Assembly: GCA_934438075.1 (NCBI GenBank)
Contig: CAKSBF010000001.1
Location: 124,001-188,000, forward strand
Origin: an uncultured Clostridia bacterium
Lineage (GTDB): Bacteria > Bacillota > Clostridia > UBA1381 > UBA9506
DNA length: 64,000 nucleotides
Reading direction: 5' to 3'
Shown here: in pieces, positions 43,401-52,438 of the stretch
How positions within the stretch are numbered: the first letter of the stretch is position 1
Layout of the letters: each line of letters begins with the position of its first letter
Program-made: the position numbers and the translations under genes
Notes under the pieces: model-generated
Database searches by the model: none
Told to the model about the DNA's origin: nothing
The model's input: only the letters and a program-made list of their open reading frames with translations

Positions 43401-43764
43401 AATCAGAAATCAAATCAAGCAGCGCCGTAAGAAAACCCGGCTTGCTCCATGCGCTGTGAAACAACGAAAGCTCTTGATTCATTTGCAAAAGTACGCGCGC
43501 CATCAGCATATGCTTTCCTGCCGCATCTATTGTTTGCCCCGCAAGACCCGATTCACTAAGAAGACGCTTTGCCAGGCGGGCAAAAGAGGTTGCCTGCAAT
43601 TCTTCGCACAGGTAGCCCGCTTCCTCTATCAACTGCGTTTCCGCAATATGCGAAAATTGCTCCGGTACAATAAGAATCGCTTTTTTCTCCTGCCGCAGCA
43701 TATCCCGGCGGCAAAAACTGCTTTTTCCCGTCCCGGCGGCACCATAAACAATCTGCAGCGGCAT
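40402..43764 (-). CDS. addB: ATP-dependent helicase/nuclease subunit B (AddB)
   Basis: Partner of AddA in double-strand-break processing. The 1120-aa protein has an N-terminal P-loop GAAGTGKSSFC, an inactivated helicase-like body, and the C-terminal RecB-type nuclease (RIDRIDRYSDGTKLYIRVIDYKSG) of the family. The iron-sulfur staple is complete: one Cys in FSACPFSFF and a CxxCx5C set (CTYCRFRGVC) near the end. The ATG follows GAGGTG. It lies 19 bp after miaA at the end of the pyrH-to-addB run, not beside addA. Confidence 0.94.
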   Translation of the reverse strand: MPLQIVYGAAGTGKSSFCRRDMLRQEKKAILIVPEQFSHIAETQLIEEAGYLCEELQATSFARLAKRLLSESGLAGQTIDAAGKHMLMARVLLQMNQELSLFHSAWSKPGFLTALLDLISDFKRAQVSGEMLLSYADQQKENSLLAQKLEELGRIYSYYEKFLEQTFTDAEDYVTCLARLLTEQNPLGEASIYIDGFFRFTANEFDVIRSMLLCGMRVTVTVCTPDLSVGEASIFAPCAQTARRLCAIAQECAAAVLPPIRLTEKYRFAASAELAHLEKNLYCYPHEVYPKLTEDITLYTASDPFSEVQRVAVEIRRAVSEKGYRYRDIAIIAGDMEGYQEILKTVFPSYEIPIFTDNRRELLSHPVMLMLFSVFRILTGGFRMQDVVAYCKTGYAGLSMEEADRLENYALFGHIDRGDWLDDERFLKRARSVFEQEEDLLETDRQTAENMLQLKNRLLQPILHLKEKMAEDKSAKNRAEALFCFFEEIRLRAVIETQTEHFIQKGERQLADEYADVYNLLIETLDQLVLCLGDEKIGIRRLSEILQTGFSEYSMGVIPSAADQVFFGDVNRSLVKNVKLVFLLGAVDGAFPPAAPTEGILTDLERILLRSSGFELAPDTKKIAFDNQFLVYAAVNISTRAVFVSCPVADFEGKGLRPSSLIARLRRIFPQLLKESDLLDAAPKAENIVASKQSAYLYLLGNSMQIQEGQAMTALLQNDEEYRSRFLRAEQYRGFSNFAENLSRENVEGLYGKHLKGSISRFEKFSACPFSFFIQFGLKARERKILEMETPDIGWLLHAVIDAFSRRMAKEGESYHDLTKEHCEKIVDGLIAEMSRNMFLGNLYSQKKMALLLKRLKKMVMKSVWVLCEHIRRGEFEPCAFEVSFDDNGEMPPVTVNLPTGESITLAGRIDRIDRYSDGTKLYIRVIDYKSGNKEFSLNDIFHRLSLQLAVYMTAVCEGGERFLGENARPAGMFYFRLNDPIVSAYGKSEEELEEEVLKKFKMSGLVLSDADVIRAMDKNFTGYSKIIPVRLNKDGEVLQSSSKSVTMEQMERLQGYMKKAAADIGREILNGNTSVAPYCNEKGSACTYCRFRGVCGFDSTQNNYRYLKKLSDDEIWEKL

Positions 43765-43783
43765 AAATACACCTCATCTTTCG

Positions 43784-44716
43784 TTACTGTTGCTCCAAAA
43801 AATTCTTCACAAGCTTCACTGCCTGCTGTTCTACATCCTCTGCCATACAATCCAACCAATGATAACGCGCATCACGCCGAAACCACGTCAACTGCCGCTT
43901 GGCATAATTGCGGCTGTTTTTTTTCACCTGCTCTATCGCCTCTGCAAGGCCTTCTTTTGTCTCACAGCTGTTTAACAGCTCCTTATAACCTATCCCTTGC
44001 ATGGACTGCATTTCTGAAGTAAGCCCCATTCCTTTCAGTGTCTCAATCTCCCGAAGCAAGCCATTTTGCAGCATAATATCCACACGTCTGTTAATGCGGT
44101 CATAAAGTATGTCTCTGTCCGTTTCCAAAGCAAGCATTAACGGCTCATACGGCGAAGACTGTAATCTAGATTGTTCATTTTGCTGCGTCATCGTTTTCCC
44201 TGTGGTATAATATAATTCCAGCGCACGCACGACACGCTTTACATTGTTGGGATGAATCTTTTCCGCTGACCGCGGATCTATCTCAAAAAGCTTTTGATGA
44301 AGCGCATTCTTGCCCGCCACATCCGCTTCATGAAAAAGCTTCTCTCTTAGCGAAAAATCAGTTTCCGATTGTGTAAACTGCACATTATCAACAAAGGACG
44401 AGATATAAAGCCCCGTACCGCCTGCCAAAATTGGCAATTTGCCGCGTGACAGTATATTTTCCGCCGCAGCGTTTGCCATTTCAACATACTGCGCTACACT
44501 AAAGTTTTCCGTCGGTTCTGTCGTATTAATCATCCAATGGCGGATTCCTTTCATCTCCTCAACAGTCGGCTTAGCGCTACCGATATCCATATGACGATAA
44601 ATCTGCATAGAATCCGCCGAAATTACCTCGCCGTGAAATCTCTCCGCCAGCGACACCGCAAGACGTGTTTTCCCTGTCGCCGTCGGTCCTGCAATCACAA
44701 TGATTTTATTTTTCAT
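43784..44716 (-). CDS. miaA: tRNA dimethylallyltransferase MiaA
   Basis: Adds the isopentenyl group to A37 of tRNAs that read UNN codons, using DMAPP. The 310-aa protein has P-loop AGPTATGKTRLAVSLA, ISADSMQIYRHMDIGSAKP, LAGGTGLYISS and the C-terminal KKNSRNYAKRQLTWFRRD, all family hallmarks. Its ATG overlaps the mutL stop by one base (TAATG). The same gene run also encodes Dxr, an enzyme of the pathway that makes its substrate. Confidence 0.97.
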   Translation of the reverse strand: MKNKIIVIAGPTATGKTRLAVSLAERFHGEVISADSMQIYRHMDIGSAKPTVEEMKGIRHWMINTTEPTENFSVAQYVEMANAAAENILSRGKLPILAGGTGLYISSFVDNVQFTQSETDFSLREKLFHEADVAGKNALHQKLFEIDPRSAEKIHPNNVKRVVRALELYYTTGKTMTQQNEQSRLQSSPYEPLMLALETDRDILYDRINRRVDIMLQNGLLREIETLKGMGLTSEMQSMQGIGYKELLNSCETKEGLAEAIEQVKKNSRNYAKRQLTWFRRDARYHWLDCMAEDVEQQAVKLVKNFLEQQ

Positions 44717-46731
44717 TATACAATCCTCTTAAACTGCTTTTCAATAAAGTCTTTCGTAAACGAAATGGTGATCGGCCTTCCATGTGGACAGGTATTAATG
44801 CCCTCCAGTGCAAAAACCGCATCCAAAAGCGCTTTCATTTCTTCGTCATGCAGATTGTGATTTGCTTTAATTGCACCCTTGCAGGCAATGCTGTACAGCA
44901 TGCGGCTTACCAAATCCTCGCCAATATTTTTTCTGTTTTCGGCAAAGAGTGTGATAATCTCCACCAGCAGACTGCCAATTTCCTGCTCTGACAACTCCTC
45001 TGGGGTTGCACGCACTGCCACAGTGTTTTCACCAAACTCTGCCGCATCAAAGCCAAGCGCGTTAATATCTTCTCCGTGTTCCCGATAAATTGCCATTTCC
45101 TGCGGCGAGAGCGTTACAAGCGCCGGCATTAAAAGGGATTGCGCTGCAATGTTCCGCTTGCGGTATTGCCTTAAAAGCTCCTCATAGCGAAGACGCTCAT
45201 GCGCGGCATGCTGATCGATCATCAGCATATCACCGTCTTTTTCAACAATAATATAAGTGTTAAAAATCTGACCACATATTCTATATTCCACATCTGTAAA
45301 AACTTTTTCACTTTTTTGCTCCGGCGGGGCTGCCTGTTCTTCTGGTTTTTCTGCAGCCACCGGCTGCATGGCAGCCATCGGCTCACCCGAGTCAAACGAT
45401 GCATGTTCACGCCGTGTGCGCATCTGCTCCGTTTCCTCACTCCACCATTTTCCCGGATGATTATTTGCATTTTTCCCATCATACGCCCACGAAAGCGCCT
45501 CCTCACGAACGCTTGTGTTGCCGCCTGATACGGGTTTTGTGTCTGTTTGCACGCCCGCTTCCTTTTTTATTTGCGTTTGCGCCTCACGAACGGCCTCCAC
45601 CATATCCATCATCTTACTTTTCGGTACGGCCGCCGTAAATTCTTCCACACGTACAGTTTGCGTTTCCCGCTGTTCCCGTGCTTCCGAAACCGGCATTTCA
45701 AATAATTTCTTATTTTGTTTATGTTCTACTATAGGAATATGTACATTTTGAAACAGCGCATTTTTCACCGCCCAATAAACACAGTGATACATTGCCTTTT
45801 CATCAGCAAACTTTGCCTCCAACTTTGTCGGATGTACATTGATATCCACCAGAGACGGATCTAAATGAAGATTCAGCACAAAAACAGGAAATTTGCCGAC
45901 CATTACTTCATTTTTATAGGCATCCTCTGCCGCACGGGCAAGCAAAGGGCTTTTAATATATCTGCCGTTTACAAAAAAATTCTGCATATTGCGGTTTGGG
46001 CGCGAAGCTGAACCGGGGGCAATCAGGCCATATACTCTTACAGGCGGCTGCGAATAGTCTGCCGGAATCATCAGCTTTCCGAATTCTCTTCCATAAACGG
46101 CAGCGACACATGCCGCTAATTCCCCATCACCTGCTGTAAACAACTGCTCTTTCGCATTATTGATAAATTTAAAAGAAATATTCGGGTGTGAAAGCGCAAG
46201 TCGGTTTAGCATATCTGCAATATACCCTGCCTCGGTAAAATCCTTTTTTAAAAATTTCATTCTGGCAGGCGTAGAACAAAACAGCTCACGCACAATTACT
46301 GTTGTACCGACCGGACAGCCTGCCTCCTGCACCTCATCCATATCGCCGCAATCACAAAAAATATGGGTGCCGGTTTCCTCTTCCGCAGTGCGGGTATAAA
46401 TATCCATCCTCGACACGGCCGCAATACTCGCCAGCGCCTCGCCGCGAAAACCAAGCGTATGAATCGCAGTCAAATCCTCCGCTGCCCGAATTTTACTAGT
46501 TGCATGCCGCAAAAGGCACACCTGCGCATCTTCCGCACTCATACCGATTCCGTCATCCATTACACGAATATAACTCACGCCGCCGGACTTAATCTCCACC
46601 GTAATATGCTTTGCCTGTGCATCCATTGCATTTTCCAAAAGCTCTTTTACGACAGATGCCGGGCGTTCTACCACTTCACCTGCTGCAATCATATTGGAAA
46701 TTGTCTTATCCAGAACGTGTATTTTTCCCAT
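44716..46731 (-). CDS. mutL: DNA mismatch repair protein MutL
   Basis: GHKL ATPase of 671 aa. The N-terminal half has MIAAGEVVERPASVVKELLENAMDA, MDDGIGMS, ATSKI, TLGFRGEALASIAAVS and, further on, FVNGRYIKS. A variable Gln/Glu-rich linker follows (about 335-475). The C-terminal dimerisation domain has DQHAAHERLRYEE, the DQHA(X)2E(X)4E metal-binding motif of MutL proteins with nicking activity, and CPHGRPITISF near the end. mutS is not adjacent in this window. It is followed by miaA, as in many bacteria. Confidence 0.96.
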   Translation of the reverse strand: MGKIHVLDKTISNMIAAGEVVERPASVVKELLENAMDAQAKHITVEIKSGGVSYIRVMDDGIGMSAEDAQVCLLRHATSKIRAAEDLTAIHTLGFRGEALASIAAVSRMDIYTRTAEEETGTHIFCDCGDMDEVQEAGCPVGTTVIVRELFCSTPARMKFLKKDFTEAGYIADMLNRLALSHPNISFKFINNAKEQLFTAGDGELAACVAAVYGREFGKLMIPADYSQPPVRVYGLIAPGSASRPNRNMQNFFVNGRYIKSPLLARAAEDAYKNEVMVGKFPVFVLNLHLDPSLVDINVHPTKLEAKFADEKAMYHCVYWAVKNALFQNVHIPIVEHKQNKKLFEMPVSEAREQRETQTVRVEEFTAAVPKSKMMDMVEAVREAQTQIKKEAGVQTDTKPVSGGNTSVREEALSWAYDGKNANNHPGKWWSEETEQMRTRREHASFDSGEPMAAMQPVAAEKPEEQAAPPEQKSEKVFTDVEYRICGQIFNTYIIVEKDGDMLMIDQHAAHERLRYEELLRQYRKRNIAAQSLLMPALVTLSPQEMAIYREHGEDINALGFDAAEFGENTVAVRATPEELSEQEIGSLLVEIITLFAENRKNIGEDLVSRMLYSIACKGAIKANHNLHDEEMKALLDAVFALEGINTCPHGRPITISFTKDFIEKQFKRIV

Positions 46732-46758
46732 GCCGCCACTTTTCCTTTCTCTTTTGTA

Positions 46759-47793
46759 TCACTTCCAAAACTTTACAATATCCATTACCGCAACCGCAAT
46801 GGACAGCATTATCAAAAGCGCAAAGCCAATAAAATGCACCATTCCCTCTTTTTCGGGAGGTATCGGCTTTCTGCGAATCATCTCTATTAAAACAAAGAAA
46901 ATTCTTCCGCCGTCCAACGCAGGAAGCGGCAAAAGATTAAAAATTCCCAAGTTTATTGTCAAAAGCACAGCAAGATTAATCAGATTTAAAAGTCCCGGCA
47001 AGCCGGTCTTTGCCGTTTCCGCAACAGCCGAACCGATTTCCGATACAATCCCTATCGGCCCGGATAGTTCCGTCACCTTTACTTCACCTCGAAATAAATC
47101 CACCAACGATCCGACAATCAGTTTTGAATAAAAAAACGTGCCGTAATAAGAGGTTTTCAGTGTCTCTCCCCATGAATTTTCCGCAGTTGCGAGTGTAAAA
47201 CCATATTGATATACACCATTATTTTCACGCGGTGTCACCATAATTGTCATCTTTTCTCCGCCGCGCACTAATACAAATTCTGTCGGTGCATTGCCGCGGC
47301 GCTGTGCCGCCCAGGTCACCTCTGCGGCTAAATGTGTCCGCGAACCGGCAACTTTAATAATTTCATCCCCGGGTAGGAGTCCGCTGTCATACGCCGCCGT
47401 ACCCTCCTGCACCGTATCAATACGATTGGTAACAACCGCCGTGCCCTGCGATGTCATGACGATTAACAAAACAAAACCAAGCAAAATATTCATAAATGCG
47501 CCTGCTGCCAGTACCAAAAGCCGCTGCCAGGCAGGCTTGTTATTAATCGCCTTCGGATCAGCAGAATCGGTATCCTCTCCCTCCATGGCGCAAAAGCCGC
47601 CGATGGGAACAGCGCGCACACTGTAAAGCGTTTCTCCCTTGCGTACGCCGAACAACTTCGGTCCCATACCGATTGCAAATTCCAAAACACGGATTCCTGT
47701 TGCTTTTGCCATTATAAAATGGCCCAATTCATGAATAAAAATCAGCAGCGCAAAAATAAGGATTGCCGCTACTATTGTGAACACTACCGTCAT
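46759..47793 (-). CDS. rseP: Site-2 zinc metalloprotease RseP/RasP
   Basis: Intramembrane protease of 344 aa that cleaves anti-sigma factors and signal-peptide remnants. HELGH lies in the first transmembrane helix (zinc ligands), a single PDZ domain is central (about 120-200), and the third zinc ligand is in LPLPALDGGRIFF. Two more helices follow, with a final one at the C terminus. The ATG at 47793 follows AAGGGG. Position after dxr and cdsA is the conserved uppS-cdsA-dxr-rseP order. Confidence 0.95.
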   Translation of the reverse strand: MTVVFTIVAAILIFALLIFIHELGHFIMAKATGIRVLEFAIGMGPKLFGVRKGETLYSVRAVPIGGFCAMEGEDTDSADPKAINNKPAWQRLLVLAAGAFMNILLGFVLLIVMTSQGTAVVTNRIDTVQEGTAAYDSGLLPGDEIIKVAGSRTHLAAEVTWAAQRRGNAPTEFVLVRGGEKMTIMVTPRENNGVYQYGFTLATAENSWGETLKTSYYGTFFYSKLIVGSLVDLFRGEVKVTELSGPIGIVSEIGSAVAETAKTGLPGLLNLINLAVLLTINLGIFNLLPLPALDGGRIFFVLIEMIRRKPIPPEKEGMVHFIGFALLIMLSIAVAVMDIVKFWK

Positions 47794-47855
47794 TTTTCCA
47801 GCCCCTTCGCTTTGTTCCGGCCCTCATTACAGCCACGTTGCGTTTCCGCAAAACT

Positions 47856-49025
47856 CTACCCTATTTTATGCACCTTTGAACGTACATATTCTCTCGCCCA
47901 TTGGTCTGCTTGCATAATCTCCTCCAACTGCGGTTCAGCAACCGGTTGATGCGCTTCCATCGCCGCCTCTACTGTATCCGCAATGGCCAAAAACCGAATT
48001 TTGTCCTGTAAAAACAAAGAAACCGCCTCTTCATTCGCACCGTTCAACACTGCAGGCATGGTTCCCCCCATCTTACCTGCGCGATATGCCAAGGACAGAC
48101 AGCGAAAGGTATCAACATCCGGCTTATCAAAGGTCAGGGCACCACAGGAAATAAAATCAAGTGCATTGCCCTCCATCGTTACCCGTTTTGGATATGTAAT
48201 CGCATATTGAATCGGCAGTTTCATATCCGGCACGCCCAACTGCGCGATTACTGCGTTATCTGCAAAGCGAACCATAGAGTGAACAATGCTTTGACGATGA
48301 ACGACTACCTCTATACGCTCCAGCGGCATTTGAAATAAATGCGCTGCCTCCAGGACTTCCAATCCTTTATTCATCAGCGTTGCACTGTCAATTGTTATTT
48401 TAGCTCCCATGTCCCAGTTCGGATGCTTTAGCGCCTGCTCTCGGGTAACATCGGCAAGACTTTCTCTGCTTCTGCCGAAAAACGGACCGCCCGAAGCCGT
48501 TAAAATGATGGCACGAACCTCTTTTTCATAATCCTCCGAATTTACACGCGCCGCAAGGCACTGGAACACTGCGCTGTGCTCACTGTCTACCGGTATGATT
48601 TCTGCTCCGCAGCGTTTTGCCTCCCGCATGACCAAATGTCCTGCCGTAACCAGTGTTTCCTTGTTAGCAAGAGCAATTCTTTTTCCGGCACGAACCGCCG
48701 CAAGCGTAGGCTCAAGCCCTGCAATACCAACAATACCGGTCACCACCGTATCGCTTCTTTCGCCGTTTGCAATGGCAAGCAGTCCTTCTCTGCCCGATAA
48801 CACCTTAATATCGGTATCAGCCAGCTTAATTTTCAGATCTTTTGCACGTTCTTCATGCACCGCGCAAACATATTTGGGATGAAACTTTCTTGCCTGCTGC
48901 TCCAAAAGCACAATATCCGAATACGCCGACAGACCTTCCGGTCGAATATCCTCCATATTTTCCAGAACCTCAAGCGTCTGTACGCCGATGGAGCCCGTTG
49001 AACCGAGAACTGTAATGTATCGCAT
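47856..49025 (-). CDS. dxr: 1-deoxy-D-xylulose 5-phosphate reductoisomerase
   Basis: Second enzyme of the non-mevalonate isoprenoid pathway, NADPH-dependent. The 389-aa protein has the NADPH loop VLGSTGSIGVQTLEVL, ALANKETLVTAG, IIPVDSEHSAVFQCL with its metal-binding Asp and Glu, and TASGGPFFG. MGAKITIDSATLMNKGLEVLEA and VHRQSIVHSMV follow. The product feeds undecaprenyl phosphate (UppS) and MiaA, both encoded in the same run. Confidence 0.97.
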   Translation of the reverse strand: MRYITVLGSTGSIGVQTLEVLENMEDIRPEGLSAYSDIVLLEQQARKFHPKYVCAVHEERAKDLKIKLADTDIKVLSGREGLLAIANGERSDTVVTGIVGIAGLEPTLAAVRAGKRIALANKETLVTAGHLVMREAKRCGAEIIPVDSEHSAVFQCLAARVNSEDYEKEVRAIILTASGGPFFGRSRESLADVTREQALKHPNWDMGAKITIDSATLMNKGLEVLEAAHLFQMPLERIEVVVHRQSIVHSMVRFADNAVIAQLGVPDMKLPIQYAITYPKRVTMEGNALDFISCGALTFDKPDVDTFRCLSLAYRAGKMGGTMPAVLNGANEEAVSLFLQDKIRFLAIADTVEAAMEAHQPVAEPQLEEIMQADQWAREYVRSKVHKIG

Positions 49026-49043
49026 TTATTATTCTCTCCTCCG

Positions 49044-49874
49044 TTACAAAATAACCGGAAAATACAGCACAAAATAGTACACCAGCGGCGCAATAAAAAT
49101 TAAGCTGTCCACACGGTCTAAAATACCACCGTGTCCCGGAATCAGATTTCCAAAATCCTTTTTTTGGCACTCCCGCTTGATTAGCGATGCCGCCAAATCG
49201 CCAAACTGCGCAAAAACACCGCACAGCACAGACAAAATCAAAAGCGGAACATACTGCACATTCCACTCCGTAAAGTTTTCCACTACAAAACCGTAAATCA
49301 AAAATATCAGCATACAGCCGAGCACAGCGCCGACTGAACCTTCTACCGTTTTATTTGGGCTGATGTCCGGAATCAGCTTATGCTTTCCGAATAACTTTCC
49401 CGTAAAATAAGCAAAGGTGTCCGGCATCCACGCGCCCAGAAACGGAAGAAAAATCAAAACTGCACCATTTTCCATTGAACGTACCAACATGAGATGGCAC
49501 AAGAACAGCACTGCATAAATCAGCATAAAAAACGAAGATATTACATCATAAAACTTAATCTTCCGATGCCAGATGATAGCGCAAACAAACAAAAGAGCCA
49601 GATATGTAACCAAAAGGAAAGTAAAAATACCTTTTTGATAGCCATAGTCCGTAATAAACGGCGTCAGCATCATCAGCACGGCAAAAATATAATCCAAGAG
49701 GACAATCTGCCATTTTGTCTCCTGTTTAAAACTCATATAAAGCTCATAAAGAGCAATCAGGCAAACCAGCGACACTGCCAGATTGAAAATCCAAACAGGC
49801 GCAAAGATCAGCGCAATTACCAAGATTGCACCTATGACACCGCTTGCCACCCGAATTCCCAGCTTTGACCACAT
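49044..49874 (-). CDS. cdsA: Phosphatidate cytidylyltransferase CdsA
   Basis: Makes CDP-diacylglycerol from phosphatidate and CTP, the branch point of phospholipid synthesis. The 276-aa membrane protein has about seven to eight transmembrane helices. The family signature lies near the end: LIKRECQKKDFGNLIPGHGG followed by ILDRVDS. WMPDTFAYFTGKLFGKH and SPNKTVEGSVGA are also characteristic. The ATG follows AAGGAGG; the gene sits 29 bp after uppS. Confidence 0.96.
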   Translation of the reverse strand: MWSKLGIRVASGVIGAILVIALIFAPVWIFNLAVSLVCLIALYELYMSFKQETKWQIVLLDYIFAVLMMLTPFITDYGYQKGIFTFLLVTYLALLFVCAIIWHRKIKFYDVISSFFMLIYAVLFLCHLMLVRSMENGAVLIFLPFLGAWMPDTFAYFTGKLFGKHKLIPDISPNKTVEGSVGAVLGCMLIFLIYGFVVENFTEWNVQYVPLLILSVLCGVFAQFGDLAASLIKRECQKKDFGNLIPGHGGILDRVDSLIFIAPLVYYFVLYFPVIL

Positions 49875-49903
49875 CGTATTATCCTCCTTGTCTCAAAATG
49901 TCT

Positions 49904-50668
49904 TTACACTCCGCCGAAACGTCTGTTCCTGTTCTGATAATCTAAAATCGCCTGCGCAAAATCTTTCGTCGTAAAATCGGGCCAATTAATGTCTGAAAAC
50001 CAAAATTCACTGTAAGCCGACTGCCACAGCAAAAAATTGCTGAGTCGCAATTCTCCGCTTGGACGGATAATTAAATCCGCGTCCGGTGCGTCCGGCGTGT
50101 AGATCTGCTCTGATATCATCTGCTCCGTTATCTTCTCCGCCTCAATCTTTCCATCAGCCGCCGCCTGTGCCAATTTCTGCGCTGCATGCACAAGTTCCTG
50201 TCTGCCGCCGTAGTTAATGGCAAGATAAAGCACCATGCCATCACGATCTTTGGTATAATCTTCAATAACATCAATCTCACGGTTAATCTCATCACTGAGT
50301 GCGCTTCTGTCTCCGATAACACGTATGGTGACGTTCTTCCCGGCAAGTTGATCCTTATCCCGCAAATAATCCAAAAGCAGCGACATCAGCGCATCTACCT
50401 CTTCTTTCGGACGTTTCCAGTTTTCCGTAGAAAAAGCATATGCTGTAATGTATCGGATACCCATCTCACCGGCATATTCGGTAATGGTTTTTAAATTTTG
50501 CGCACCGGCACGATGACCGGCGCTGCGCGGCAACCCTCTCTTTTTTGCCCAACGTCCGTTCCCGTCCATAATAATACCCACATGTCTCGGCAAATTATCA
50601 CGGTCAATCTGTTTCTCTACAGACGCCGCCGTAAGCTTATGACCCAATTTTTTAAAAATAACAATCAC
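49904..50668 (-). CDS. uppS: Undecaprenyl diphosphate synthase UppS
   Basis: Cis-prenyltransferase that makes the C55 carrier lipid. The 254-aa protein has HVGIIMDGNGRWAKKRGLPR followed by SAGHRAG (catalytic Asp in MDG), YAFSTENWKRP and, near the C terminus, DLIIRPSGELRLSNFLLWQ. The start is uncertain: GTG at 50668 has only a weak GATGGGG site, and the first 25 residues before the conserved core may be partly untranslated. The 96 bp separating it from frr contain a small hairpin but no terminator. Confidence 0.94.
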   Translation of the reverse strand: MIVIFKKLGHKLTAASVEKQIDRDNLPRHVGIIMDGNGRWAKKRGLPRSAGHRAGAQNLKTITEYAGEMGIRYITAYAFSTENWKRPKEEVDALMSLLLDYLRDKDQLAGKNVTIRVIGDRSALSDEINREIDVIEDYTKDRDGMVLYLAINYGGRQELVHAAQKLAQAAADGKIEAEKITEQMISEQIYTPDAPDADLIIRPSGELRLSNFLLWQSAYSEFWFSDINWPDFTTKDFAQAILDYQNRNRRFGGV

Positions 50669-50764
50669 CCCATCAATGCTCGAAAAGGGGCGTCGTCAAC
50701 CAAACCGCCGTCATCAAACGGCAGTACGGCAGCGGCGTCCCCCTTCAGCTTATCAAACCAAACC

Positions 50765-51310
50765 TTATACTTCCATAATTTCCTTTTCTTTTTTCGCAGA
50801 AATAGTATCAATATCTTTAATATAACGATCTGTGATCTCCTGAATATCCTTCTCGCTGTCTTTCAAATCGTCCTCTGTAATTTCTCCCTGCTTTTTCTGT
50901 GCCTTAAAAGAATCAATAGTATCACGGCGTATTCCGCGGATCACAACTTTGCCTTCCTCCGCGCGCTTGGAAATAGTCTTGGCAATCTCTTTTCTGCGCT
51001 CTTCTGTAAGCGGCGGAAAATTTAAACGAATCGCCTTACCGTCATTGTTCGGCGCAATACCAATATCCGCCTCAACAATCGCTTTTTCAATCTCATGTAA
51101 AATGCTTGCATCCCACGGTTGAATTAATAACGTTCTCGCATCAGGAACAGAAACGGTTCCCACCTGCGGAACCGGTGTTGCAACACCGTAATAGTCTACC
51201 GAAACCTTATCCAAAATGCCGGGGTTAGCTCTTCCAGCACGAATCGCCGCATAATCCGACTCAAGAGCCGCTATTGCCTTATCCATTCTTGCTTTCATTT
51301 CTTCGTACAT
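50765..51310 (-). CDS. frr: Ribosome recycling factor
   Basis: With EF-G, splits post-termination ribosomes. The 181-aa protein starts MYEEMKARMDKAIAALESDY and has IRAGRANPGILDKVSVDYYG, TLLIQPWD and GKAIRLNFPPLTEERRKEI; it ends with the basic coiled coil. Length and sequence are typical. It follows pyrH by 22 bp in the conserved pyrH-frr-uppS-cdsA order. Confidence 0.98.
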   Translation of the reverse strand: MYEEMKARMDKAIAALESDYAAIRAGRANPGILDKVSVDYYGVATPVPQVGTVSVPDARTLLIQPWDASILHEIEKAIVEADIGIAPNNDGKAIRLNFPPLTEERRKEIAKTISKRAEEGKVVIRGIRRDTIDSFKAQKKQGEITEDDLKDSEKDIQEITDRYIKDIDTISAKKEKEIMEV

Positions 51311-51332
51311 AGTAACGCCGCCTTTCTTTTCT

Positions 51333-52040
51333 TTAATTTGAAACCGTTGTGCCTATTTTCTCTCCGTTTAATACACGGATAATATTTCTCGGATCGTCTA
51401 AACCAAATACCAAAATGGGAATATTATTATCCATACAGAGAGAGGTTGCCGTAGAATCCATAACGCCCAAACCGCGGTTTAACACGTCAATATAAGTCAA
51501 CTCATCAAACTTTTTCGCTTCCGGATATAAATTCGGGTCACAGTCATACACGCCGTCAACCTTTTTCGCAAGCAATATAGCCTCCGCTTCTATTTCTGCC
51601 GCGCGCAGCGCCGCAGCCGTATCCGTTGAGAAAAATGGATTTCCCGTGCCGCAGCCGAAAATAACCACACGTCCCTTTTGCAGACTGCTGATTGCCTTCC
51701 CGCGGATGTACGGTTCTGCAATCTGACGCATTTCAATGGCCGTCTGTACCCTCGTTTCTACGCCTGCCGCCTCTAGCGCACTCTGAAGCGCCAGAGAATT
51801 GATAACCGTTGCCAACATACCCATATGGTCAGCCCGTGTTCTGTCCATATCCTTCCCGGTACGTCCGCGCCAGAAATTTCCGCCGCCAACAACAATGGCA
51901 ATCTCCGTGCCAAGCTCCGTTGCTTCTTTTACAACTGCAGAAACCTCTGCCAAGGTCGTTTCATCCAAACCGAAACCGCGTCCGCCTGCAAGTGCTTCGC
52001 CGCTCAATTTTAAAAGTACTCTTTTGAATTTTGGTGCCAT
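51333..52040 (-). CDS. pyrH: UMP kinase PyrH
   Basis: Phosphorylates UMP to UDP; hexameric amino-acid-kinase-fold enzyme, normally regulated by GTP and UTP. The 235-aa protein has [14 protein letters not shown] at the start, [40 protein letters not shown] and [13 protein letters not shown]. The start is the ATG at 52040 because GGAG lies 6 bp before it; the ATG 12 bases upstream has no site. It is first in a long operon ending with addB, driven by the promoter at 52179-52207. It complements the pyr genes at the other end of the window. Confidence 0.97.
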   Translation of the reverse strand: MAPKFKRVLLKLSGEALAGGRGFGLDETTLAEVSAVVKEATELGTEIAIVVGGGNFWRGRTGKDMDRTRADHMGMLATVINSLALQSALEAAGVETRVQTAIEMRQIAEPYIRGKAISSLQKGRVVIFGCGTGNPFFSTDTAAALRAAEIEAEAILLAKKVDGVYDCDPNLYPEAKKFDELTYIDVLNRGLGVMDSTATSLCMDNNIPILVFGLDDPRNIIRVLNGEKIGTTVSN

Positions 52041-52123
52041 AAAAATCTCCATTCCGCCGCACAGGCAATTTATTCCGCCAAAACTTTAATATGAATATTC
52101 TTTTACATGATTCATCCGGCATA

Positions 52124-52427
52124 TGTTGATAATTCAAAATGCCGATCCATATGGTATATACATATTATCCAAGCTAATATTATATAATTTTTTTCACTAA
52201 GATTCAAGAGGTATTCTGCGATTTATCAAAAGATTTTTTACAATAACTTCATTTCAAAAAATTTTCTTCATATAAGTTACAATTAACGTTTACATAACTA
52301 CTAATTTTTATTTATAAATTAGGAGGTTATCAACATTATCAACAGAGTTATTAACAGATTTTGTTGTTTTTTCTCCCAAATTACGGACTTTTATTTCATT
52401 TTTGTTACAAATTCGAGATTTTCCACA
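52124..52427. other. Cluster of DnaA-box-like nonamers in an AT-rich intergenic region
   Basis: The gap 52041-52495 holds TTATCAACA at 52327-52335 and again directly at 52336-52344, then TTATTAACA at 52348-52356 and TTTTCCACA at 52419-52427. A reverse copy TGTTGATAA lies at 52124-52132. Each is one or two changes from TTATCCACA. The surrounding DNA is very AT-rich. No dnaA or dnaN is near, so this may be a DnaA-responsive control region rather than an origin. Confidence 0.45.
52179..52207 (-). promoter_or_regulatory. Sigma-A promoter of the pyrH operon
   Basis: TTGAAT (52207-52202), a 17-bp spacer and TATAAT (52184-52179) lie on the minus strand. The start would be near 52172, giving a leader of about 130 nt. 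Confidence 0.7.
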
Positions 52428-52438
52428 GGTATACCTGT
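52425..52438. promoter_or_regulatory. Perfect 14-bp palindrome
   Basis: ACAGGTATACCTGT is fully palindromic and overlaps the TTTTCCACA box. It has the form of a dimeric repressor site, but no promoter of matching position was found on either strand. Confidence 0.35.

Noticed and set aside
50669..50764. GC-rich hairpin between frr and uppS as a terminator
   Set aside because: There is no T-run after the stem, and the genes form a conserved operon.
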